A stretch of 8,634 nt of DNA from Flavobacteriaceae bacterium. GTDB lineage: Bacteria > Bacteroidota > Bacteroidia > Flavobacteriales > Flavobacteriaceae. The stretch is from the NCBI GenBank assembly GCA_016763595.1, contig JAESTN010000015.1, positions 1 to 8,634 on the forward strand. Direction: 5' to 3'. The translations under genes were made by a program, and so were the position numbers. Shown piece by piece: positions 1 to 5,649 of this stretch (position 1 is its first letter; the number at the start of each line of letters is the position of its first letter). The notes below the pieces were generated by a model. That model saw only the letters and a program-made list of their open reading frames with translations. It was not told where the DNA came from and searched no databases.

Positions 1-710
1 ATTCCGTTAAAAAAAGCATCGAAATTATACCCGTCAGGAACAAATATTTTAGAAACAGATCTACAGCCTAAACCAAAATATTGAAAAACATCGTTGCTTA
101 ACTCGCTCATTTCATTGTCAGTTTCATTTCCTGTAATTACTGCAACAGAATTTCTATTCTTTCTAATAATATTTGGTTTTCCTTTAAAGTAATATTCAAA
201 ATAACGAGAAGTATTATTGCTTCCTGTAGCAATAATAGCATCAAAGCTCTCTAATTTTGCTTCTGTAAATTGGATCGAGCCTTTTATAGAAGGCTCAATA
301 TGTTCTAAATATTTTGCTAAAAAAGGCAATAAATTTTTATCGTTGGAAGATTGTTTAACAAGTACCGAATGCCCTGATATTAAAACAGCTAAAAAGTCAT
401 GAAAACCAACCAATGGAATATTTCCGGCCATTATAATTGCTACTCTGCTGTTTGTTGAATTGAATTTTTGATTTTCTAGCCATGTAGAAATGTTCTCAAT
501 AGTTAAGGCTTTTGACCAACTTTCAAGAGAAAATAAAACATTATCTTTGGTAAACCAAGAATTGTTTTCTTGGGCAATTTTAATCTGATGTTTAAATCCA
601 TCAAAAAACAAATCATTGAATTCAATATGTTCCTTTTTTTCAATTCCTGATTGAGAAAACTGACTCAAAAAACTACCTAACTTAACAAAAGCATCAATTC
701 GTTGTTGCAT
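1..710 (-). CDS. acyl-CoA reductase, LuxC family (N-terminal part; gene runs off the left edge)
   Basis: I translated this stretch by hand: it is open without interruption for 236 codons from an ATG at 708-710 to the left edge. LuxC-family enzymes reduce a fatty acyl-CoA or acyl-enzyme to an aldehyde with NADPH and share the aldehyde-dehydrogenase fold. Visible family features are VAIIMAGNIPLVGFHDF at about 90-106, a GHSVLVKQSSND segment at about 113-124, the nucleotide-binding-type IATGSNNTSRYFEYYF at 160-175, RKNRNSVAVITGNE at 183-196, and GLGCRSVSK at 213-221, where C216 fits the catalytic cysteine. No signal peptide is present, so it is cytoplasmic. The C-terminal half is missing only because the window ends. 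It is divergent from a ferredoxin gene and shares its promoter region; from memory this pairing recurs in Flavobacteria. The Bacteroidetes members are not linked to bioluminescence and their substrate is unknown. The family call is firm; the physiological role is open. Confidence 0.9.
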   Translation of the reverse strand, partial: MQQRIDAFVKLGSFLSQFSQSGIEKKEHIEFNDLFFDGFKHQIKIAQENNSWFTKDNVLFSLESWSKALTIENISTWLENQKFNSTNSRVAIIMAGNIPLVGFHDFLAVLISGHSVLVKQSSNDKNLLPFLAKYLEHIEPSIKGSIQFTEAKLESFDAIIATGSNNTSRYFEYYFKGKPNIIRKNRNSVAVITGNETDNEMSELSNDVFQYFGLGCRSVSKIFVPDGYNFDAFFNG

Positions 711-722
711 TATTTATATTTC

Positions 723-755
723 TTTTGGATGTGAATTATATTGGACTTATTTTTG
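723..755 (+). promoter_or_regulatory. Bacteroidetes-type promoter for the ferredoxin gene
   Basis: TTTTG at 723-727 and TATTTTTG at 748-755 match the Bacteroidetes sigma-ABfr consensus (TTTG at -33, TAnnTTTG at -7) with a 20-nt spacer. Transcription would start near 762, leaving a 5' leader of about 29 nt before the ATG at 791. The leader is A-rich and has no Shine-Dalgarno sequence, which is usual for this phylum. The match is seen directly; activity is inferred. Confidence 0.7.
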
Positions 756-760
756 CACCG

Positions 761-768
761 CAAAGGTA
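761..768 (-). promoter_or_regulatory. -7 box of the acyl-CoA reductase promoter, facing the ferredoxin promoter
   Basis: Read on the minus strand this is TACCTTTG, a full TAnnTTTG match. It lies 50 nt before the reductase start codon and points leftward. A good -33 TTTG is not seen at the expected distance (about 788-792); only a T-rich stretch is there. The box overlaps the expected start site of the ferredoxin transcript. Together with the plus-strand -7 box it forms the inverted repeat TTTGC-ACC-GCAAA at 752-764. Confidence 0.5.
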
Positions 769-790
769 CGTAAACTGAAACAGAAAAACT

Positions 791-1141
791 ATGGCAATTA
801 TTATTACAGATGAATGTATAAATTGTGGCGCATGTGAGCCAGAATGTCCAAATACGGCAATCTATGAAGGTGCTGATGATTGGAAGTATTCTGATGGTAC
901 AGATTTGACAGGGAAGGTGATTTTACCCAATGGTAAGGCTGCAAATGCAGATGAAGATCAAGAACCTGTTTCGGATGAGATTTACTATATTGTTGCTGAT
1001 AAATGTACAGAATGTAAAGGGTTTCATGATGAGCCACAATGTGCAGCTGTTTGTCCAGTTGACTGTTGTGTGCCTGATGAGGATGTTGTTGAAACAGAAG
1101 AGGAGTTGTTAGCAAAGCAAAGTTTTATGCATAAAGATTAG
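791..1141 (+). CDS. 2[4Fe-4S] ferredoxin (4Fe-4S dicluster domain protein)
   Basis: This is a small acidic cytoplasmic electron carrier of 116 residues. The first cluster motif is C9-x2-C12-x2-C15-x3-C19-P. The second is C72-x2-C75-x8-C84-x3-C88-P, the longer spacing found in Allochromatium-type (Alvin) ferredoxins; C92 and C93 follow in a CPVDCC segment. As in all such proteins, the last cysteine of one motif probably ligates the other cluster. The motifs are separated by 52 residues, far more than in clostridial ferredoxins, because of an acidic insertion at about 27-70. From memory this insertion is common in the Bacteroidetes versions. The start is the first ATG and leaves only eight residues before C9. 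It is divergent from the LuxC-like reductase, for which it could be an electron partner, but this is inference. The gene ends 9 bp before the stop of the convergent gene. Confidence 0.93.
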   Translation: MAIIITDECINCGACEPECPNTAIYEGADDWKYSDGTDLTGKVILPNGKAANADEDQEPVSDEIYYIVADKCTECKGFHDEPQCAAVCPVDCCVPDEDVVETEEELLAKQSFMHKD

Positions 1142-1150
1142 TTTATAAAA

Positions 1151-2632
1151 TCATATTTTCTTAAACTTCTCAAAAACGGTTGCACTTTTTAGAAGAGAAG
1201 AATTATATTCTTTTAGCGTTAAATACTGAATTTTTTTTGCTTTCTGTTTTGTTTTAAAAATGGTTTTATCTACCCCCTCGGTTTTTGTGATTACCATTTC
1301 GGTTGTGGTAAGAAATGTTCCTACTAGCTTTGCACTAAACTTTACTTTATTCCTTTTTGATGAGTTTCCTATAAATTTAAACGAACGATTTACATAAAAG
1401 GAAATTCCTGTTTCTTCTTTAGCATACTCAATTATGTATTTGCTAAGTGCATTTTTTTTGTAAAGAATCACTCCTTTTTTTATGTCCTCTGAAAATTTAA
1501 CACCTAATACTAATTTTAAATTTAAATGCGACCCACGTTTTCCTTTGGCATATGCATAGGATAGTTTATGAATGGCAAAATCAGTAGCATTAATGTGTAA
1601 TTTTCCGCTAAATTTCGCTTTTGATTTTCTTGGGATAAATGAAACGACATAGGTTTTAACATCCTTTAAATGCGTAATTTCTAGTAGTTTATGCGTGTAT
1701 AATTTTGAGTTTAAAAAGTGAGATGAAGATTTGATATCTAAAATATCAAATCGGCCAATACTTGTTTTAATATCATTTTTTAAATGAAAATTGTTAAATG
1801 TGTTTTTTGCGAGATCAATTTCTTTTGTTATTTTTTTGATTGATAATGAATCTTCTATTTTAAAAAGACCTGTTTTTACCTTGTACGTAAGGTTTGTATT
1901 TAAATGCTTTAAAATTAATTTAATTGCGTTGTTTTGAACTGTTTCTATTGTAAAGTTCTCGGTACTTTTTGTAGATCGATACCCTTTACAACTATCAACT
2001 TTTGACGTTAAATAATGTGTTTTTAATTTTGGAATAAATATATTATTAGAATAAAAATTTGTGTAATAATCGGTATAAGAAGTGGTGTTTGAAGAGATTA
2101 ATTGCTTGGAAAATTCATCAAAACTTTTATTGGCTAGTTTTCTTTTTTTTCTGGTTAATAAAGAGTTCTTATCTAAGTTGAAATCAACTTTTTTAAAGGT
2201 TGCTTTATGAGATTTTCTATAGTGAATAGCTTGCTTTAATGGTGTGTTTTTATAATTGATAAAGAGGTTTGATTGTGTTTGTTGCAGAATTTTTTCTAAG
2301 GATAATTCTTTGAAATTAAGAACAACTTCTTCTAAGTTTTGATTTGTCGTTTTAAGTTTTACGGTGAATTTCATCACTTTTAAAGAATCTAAACTAAGAA
2401 CTCTACTGGTATAGCCTAAGCAAGAAAATTTTAATTGTTTTTTACTGCCTATTCGTATAGAAAAGAGCCCCTCTACATCAGAAAATGTACCACTCTTTTT
2501 AGTTGATTGTATGGCTACATTTGAGATGGGAGATAAGGTTGTTGCATCAATAATTTTTCCTTTTATTTTTTGAGAATATGCCGTATTGAAACAGACAAGT
2601 ACTGTGAAAAAAACACGTAGAACCTTTTTCAT
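1151..2632 (-). CDS. secreted protein with CarboxypepD_reg-like domain, function unknown
   Basis: This protein has 493 residues. Residues 1-20 are a Sec signal peptide (MKK, a hydrophobic core, and AYS before Q21), so it is exported to the periplasm or outer membrane. Residues of about 22-93 form a CarboxypepD_reg-like beta-sandwich: KIKGKIIDATTLSPISNVAI, then a GTFSDVEGLFSI turn and a FSCLGY strand. A LEEVVL segment at 100-105 resembles the TonB-box region of SusC-type receptors. What follows is not a plug or barrel but about 390 Lys-rich residues with alternating polar and hydrophobic strands, which I do not recognise. Many Bacteroidetes encode such orphan proteins; some belong to the DUF5686 group, but those are usually over 800 residues long. 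It lies downstream of the receptor genes in the same direction but behind a terminator, so it is probably a separate transcript. The ATG is favoured by the signal peptide. Confidence 0.8.
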   Translation of the reverse strand: MKKVLRVFFTVLVCFNTAYSQKIKGKIIDATTLSPISNVAIQSTKKSGTFSDVEGLFSIRIGSKKQLKFSCLGYTSRVLSLDSLKVMKFTVKLKTTNQNLEEVVLNFKELSLEKILQQTQSNLFINYKNTPLKQAIHYRKSHKATFKKVDFNLDKNSLLTRKKRKLANKSFDEFSKQLISSNTTSYTDYYTNFYSNNIFIPKLKTHYLTSKVDSCKGYRSTKSTENFTIETVQNNAIKLILKHLNTNLTYKVKTGLFKIEDSLSIKKITKEIDLAKNTFNNFHLKNDIKTSIGRFDILDIKSSSHFLNSKLYTHKLLEITHLKDVKTYVVSFIPRKSKAKFSGKLHINATDFAIHKLSYAYAKGKRGSHLNLKLVLGVKFSEDIKKGVILYKKNALSKYIIEYAKEETGISFYVNRSFKFIGNSSKRNKVKFSAKLVGTFLTTTEMVITKTEGVDKTIFKTKQKAKKIQYLTLKEYNSSLLKSATVFEKFKKI

Positions 2633-2651
2633 ATTTTACTATTTTTTCATA

Positions 2652-2674
2652 AATCTAAAATAAATTTTTAGATT
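2652..2674. repeat. inverted repeat just upstream of the 493-residue gene
   Basis: Arms of 9 bp, aatctaaaa at 2652-2660 and ttttagatt at 2666-2674, are perfectly complementary around a 5-nt centre. The repeat lies 20-42 nt upstream of the start codon of the minus-strand gene ending at 1151. It could be a hairpin in the leader or a protein-binding site. It is almost entirely A and T, so it would be weak as an RNA hairpin and could be chance. Confidence 0.35.
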
Positions 2675-2756
2675 AAAATAGCGTGTACTAAGGTCTTAAC
2701 AAAGTATTGTGTTTAAATGTGAAAAAAACTAAATACATGCGTTGTTTTAGTTGTAC

Positions 2757-2775
2757 TTGTTAAAAGAGTTAACAA
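2757..2775. repeat. TTGTTAA-N5-TTAACAA palindrome, possible operator
   Basis: A perfect 7-bp inverted repeat with a 5-nt spacer (AAGAG) lies in the region between the 870-residue receptor gene and the 493-residue gene. One half-site, TTAACAAA, recurs at 2696-2703, next to a weak -7-like sequence (minus-strand TACTTTG at 2706-2700) that could drive the 493-residue gene. The shape fits a site for a dimeric regulator, but nothing shows which one. Confidence 0.35.
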
Positions 2776-2793
2776 ATTTCACCTTGTTAGTGT

Positions 2794-2830
2794 AAACTAA
2801 AACATCCAACTAAAATAATTTAGCTGGATG
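2794..2830 (-). terminator. rho-independent terminator after the receptor genes
   Basis: Arms catccaactaaa (2803-2814) and tttagctggatg (2819-2830) form a 12-bp stem with a 4-nt loop. The single mismatch becomes a G-U pair in minus-strand RNA but an A-C mismatch in plus-strand RNA. In the minus direction the stem is followed by UUUUAGUUU (2802-2794). The stem base lies 45 nt past the stop codon of the receptor gene. These features make it a terminator for the leftward receptor transcript. Confidence 0.85.
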
Positions 2831-2872
2831 CTTATGTCAAATAATTAACTTACAATTTATATTCTTATTGAG

Positions 2873-5199
2873 TATTAAAATTGATAATTTAGACCAATAC
2901 TAAAATTAGTACCTAACTGACCTAACTGTTGTACTTCTGATGAATATTTAAACCTTGACCCCGCTTGAGAGGTGTTTGTAGATGTTTTTGTTACATCTGG
3001 ATATACATCAAAAATATTATTAATGTTTGCATTAAACGTGATCCTATCTGTTAAGTTATAACCAAAACCTAGGTCTGTAGCAATTTTAGAAGATAAATCT
3101 TGATCTGTACCACCAGATTCTGGTGCCGTAATTGTTACTTCACCAAAACGGGTATTGTTGAAAGAAATATCCCATTTGTCAGAGATGTAATTTAGTCCTA
3201 AAATCATTTTAGATTTTGGTCTAGAATTGATGATTAGTCCTTGTTCTTGTCTGTCAAAAATATTGTATCCAGCATTCGCGATTATTTGCGGAGTATTAAT
3301 GGCAGCAATTGTAGTTTTGTTAAAGTTTGCTGCAAAACTGGCATGTAGCTTTCCGTTTTCACCTACTCTAATATTTCTATAGTTTAAAACAATATCAGTT
3401 CCTGTAGTTTTTGTATCTCCAGCATTGATAAATACTTGTACTGCAACAACATTGTTGTCTTGAAGAATCTGCTCTACTGGGTTTGTTGTACTAGGGTCAC
3501 TATCTGAACCAATTTGTGAAGAGAATAAGACTCTATCATCCACTTTTATTTGATAAAAATCTACAGAAGCAGAAAAGTTTCTGTTAAATTTATATGTCAT
3601 ACCAGCAGCTATGTTTTTAGATGTTTCGTGTGTTAAAGTTGGAACACCTAAAGCTTGTACTGCAGGGTTATTGTTTGCTAATGTACCTTGTAATAAAGGT
3701 TCTGAAGAACCAGCTACAATAATATACTGACTTAAAGTAATATGAGATTGGTGTAAGGTTGGTGCTCTAAATCCAGTACTATATGATGCTCTAAAAGCGC
3801 CATTATTACCCAATTTATAACGTCCATTAACTTTCCAAGAAAAATTAGAACCAGCATCTGTATAGTCTTCATATCTTCCTGCAACTCCTAATAAGAAATC
3901 TTTGTTGATGTCATATTCTAATTGAGAATATACAGCAAAATTTCTTCTAGACCAGGTTCCTGCTTCAGCTGGTTTAATACCTGCAAAAGAATCAGATCCA
4001 GCACCATAATATGATAATGGATTTCCTTCGATAGCACTAAAACTTTCTTTTTTATATTCAAAACCAAAAGCAAAACCAACTTGTTCAGAAAATTGTGTAT
4101 TCACATCAAAATTCCCTACGACATTGGTAAATCGATATCCTCCAGGATTAAATGATCTTGGAGACGTATTATGATCTGCCAAGTAATCTCTATTTACAGA
4201 GTTGTTTACAGTTACATCTACGTCATTAGAACCATAGGTAACACTTGCATCAGCATTCCATCCTTCTGCAATTGGAAATTTAATACCTAAAGAACTAATA
4301 TAATCATTAATCTTAGTTTCAAAAGTTGGTTGGTACCCAATAAAATCATCTGGATCTCTTGTTATAAAGTTTGCATTTGCTACGTCATTTCTCCAATATG
4401 GAGCTCTATAGTATGCAAAACTTTGACCATCTCTAGTTGTGTATCCATGAAAAGAATATAAAGTTGATTTCTCTCCAATTGGGTGTTCTAAGTTTACGAA
4501 AAGGTCTTTCTTTTCCATTGCAGGCTGACCTACCGTCATTCCTGCTTTAGGATTTGCTGCTAACCATGCTGCGTCTCTAGGAGTTCCTCCAACATCAGAT
4601 ACAATACCAGCTCTATTGGTTGTTTCTTGGTTGTAATATCCTAAAGTTATATTTACAAAACCACCATCTCCAAAGTTAAATGCTGTATTGAAATCAGAAG
4701 AAAGGTTAAAGCCATCTCGTTCTGAAGTAATCCCTGCTTTGGTTGTAAAAGTAGAATATTGCACATTCTTTTTTAAGATAATATTCATTACACCAGCTAT
4801 GGCATCAGAACCATAAATGGCAGATGCGCCATCTCTTAAAATTTCAACTCTTTCGATAGCTGCAGTAGGTATACTTTTTAAATCTACACCAACTTCTCCT
4901 TTACCTGGAGTTCTATTTAAATAAACTTGAGCACTTTGATTTTTTCTTTTTCCGTTTACAAGCACTAAAGTTCTACTTGGTCCTAAACCTCTTAAATCTG
5001 CTGGATCGTAATGCGCAGTTGCATCAGAAATTGCTTGATTTTGTGAATTAAATGAAGGGACTTTAAAAGTTAACATTCTGTCAAGTGTGTTTTTTCCACT
5101 TTTTTGTAATTCTCGAACATCAATATTGTCAATTGGTACAGGTGAATCTAATATTGTTCTTGGTTTGATTCTGTTACCAGTAATTACAATTTCATCCAA
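2873..5199 (-). repeat. tandem paralogous repeat, copy B (TonB box to C-terminus)
   Basis: This stretch is homologous to 5648-7992. The match begins abruptly at the TonB box and ends at a shared tattaaaattgataattta sequence (2873-2891) that includes the stop codon. In the TonB box and plug, 126 of 144 residues are identical without gaps. Codon third positions differ often, so the duplication is not recent. Confidence 0.85.
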
Positions 5200-5487
5200 A
5201 TGCAATCCTTCAGATAATACAATCGTTAAATTGGTTTTTCCATTTACAGAAACTTCTTCTGTTTCGTAACCAGCAAAACTAATTACTAAGATAGCTCCGT
5301 CTTTTACGGTTAAAGAAAATTTTCCATTAAAGTCTGTAGAAGTACCATTGTTGGTTCCCTTTTCTAGAATGTTTGCTCCAGGCAATACTTCTTTATTTGT
5401 ATCGGTAACAGTACCAGTCACAGTATTTTGAGAAAATGCGAGACTAATGCTGAAAATAGCACATAATAAGAGTGTAATTCTTTTCAT
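2875..5487 (-). CDS. TonB-dependent outer-membrane receptor with CarboxypepD_reg-like N-terminal domain
   Basis: This 870-residue protein is an active-transport channel of the outer membrane, powered by TonB-ExbBD, for a ligand that cannot be read from the sequence. Residues 1-19 are a signal peptide (SLAFS before Q20). Residues of about 21-92 are a CarboxypepD_reg-like domain (TVTGTVTDTNKEVLPGANI, then STDFNGKFSL and ISFAGYE). The TonB-box-like LDEIVITG is at 97-104. The plug spans about 115-240, with DLRGLGPSRTLVLVNGKRK (164-182) and the typical VEILRDGASAIYGSDAIAGV (214-233). The rest is a 22-strand-type barrel with GFRAPTLHQ, NINNIFDVYP and a C-terminal Phe. It is shorter than typical SusC proteins and no SusD gene is adjacent, which fits siderophore- or metal-complex-type receptors more than glycan import. 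It lies 162 nt downstream of its paralogue in the same direction; no clear promoter or minus-strand terminator is seen between them. It lacks an STN domain, so direct signalling to FecR is not expected. Confidence 0.93.
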   Translation of the reverse strand: MKRITLLLCAIFSISLAFSQNTVTGTVTDTNKEVLPGANILEKGTNNGTSTDFNGKFSLTVKDGAILVISFAGYETEEVSVNGKTNLTIVLSEGLHLDEIVITGNRIKPRTILDSPVPIDNIDVRELQKSGKNTLDRMLTFKVPSFNSQNQAISDATAHYDPADLRGLGPSRTLVLVNGKRKNQSAQVYLNRTPGKGEVGVDLKSIPTAAIERVEILRDGASAIYGSDAIAGVMNIILKKNVQYSTFTTKAGITSERDGFNLSSDFNTAFNFGDGGFVNITLGYYNQETTNRAGIVSDVGGTPRDAAWLAANPKAGMTVGQPAMEKKDLFVNLEHPIGEKSTLYSFHGYTTRDGQSFAYYRAPYWRNDVANANFITRDPDDFIGYQPTFETKINDYISSLGIKFPIAEGWNADASVTYGSNDVDVTVNNSVNRDYLADHNTSPRSFNPGGYRFTNVVGNFDVNTQFSEQVGFAFGFEYKKESFSAIEGNPLSYYGAGSDSFAGIKPAEAGTWSRRNFAVYSQLEYDINKDFLLGVAGRYEDYTDAGSNFSWKVNGRYKLGNNGAFRASYSTGFRAPTLHQSHITLSQYIIVAGSSEPLLQGTLANNNPAVQALGVPTLTHETSKNIAAGMTYKFNRNFSASVDFYQIKVDDRVLFSSQIGSDSDPSTTNPVEQILQDNNVVAVQVFINAGDTKTTGTDIVLNYRNIRVGENGKLHASFAANFNKTTIAAINTPQIIANAGYNIFDRQEQGLIINSRPKSKMILGLNYISDKWDISFNNTRFGEVTITAPESGGTDQDLSSKIATDLGFGYNLTDRITFNANINNIFDVYPDVTKTSTNTSQAGSRFKYSSEVQQLGQLGTNFSIGLNYQF

Positions 5488-5649
5488 AAATATATGTTTT
5501 AGTTAATATTGAATCATCAAGCTTCTTGTATAATTTGTATTTTATATACCAGAATGTCTGTGATTTATTATTAATAAGTATATAGTTATGGTTTTATACC
5601 CTTCATTTTCGTGTTTTTTTTTACAGTGCGGATTTCACCGTTTTTATTA
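5488..5649. other. intergenic region between the two receptor genes
   Basis: This 162-bp, very AT-rich spacer lies between the stop of the STN receptor and the start of the second receptor. It holds a T9 run (5614-5622, plus strand), a short stem CAGTG/CACCG (5624-5640), a palindrome TTATTAATAA (5568-5577) and a wider inverted repeat TATATAC/GTATATA (5543-5549 and 5578-5584). The short stem pairs better in minus-strand RNA (through a G-U pair) but is followed there by an A run, so it is not a terminator for the leftward transcript. No TAnnTTTG box is seen on the minus strand. The absence of both signals favours read-through from the STN receptor gene. Confidence 0.5.

Noticed and set aside
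217..402. A 61-residue plus-strand open frame within the reductase gene.
   Set aside because: The minus strand here encodes a continuous, recognisable LuxC-family protein, so this is an antisense shadow.
804..1115. A 103-residue open frame antisense to the ferredoxin gene.
   Set aside because: Its composition is rich in His, Leu and Gln and it has no domain or leader; it is a shadow of the Cys- and Asp-rich ferredoxin coding strand.
1166..1214. Terminator candidates for the ferredoxin gene: CTTCTC/GAGAAG (1166-1200) and AAGAAT/ATTCTT (1198-1212).
   Set aside because: The stems are short and AT-rich, one has a loop of over 20 nt, and both lie inside the coding region of the convergent gene.
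5624..5640. A terminator after the STN receptor gene.
   Set aside because: The 5-bp stem is followed in the leftward RNA by an A run, not U. It looks terminator-like only on the plus strand, where no gene precedes it.
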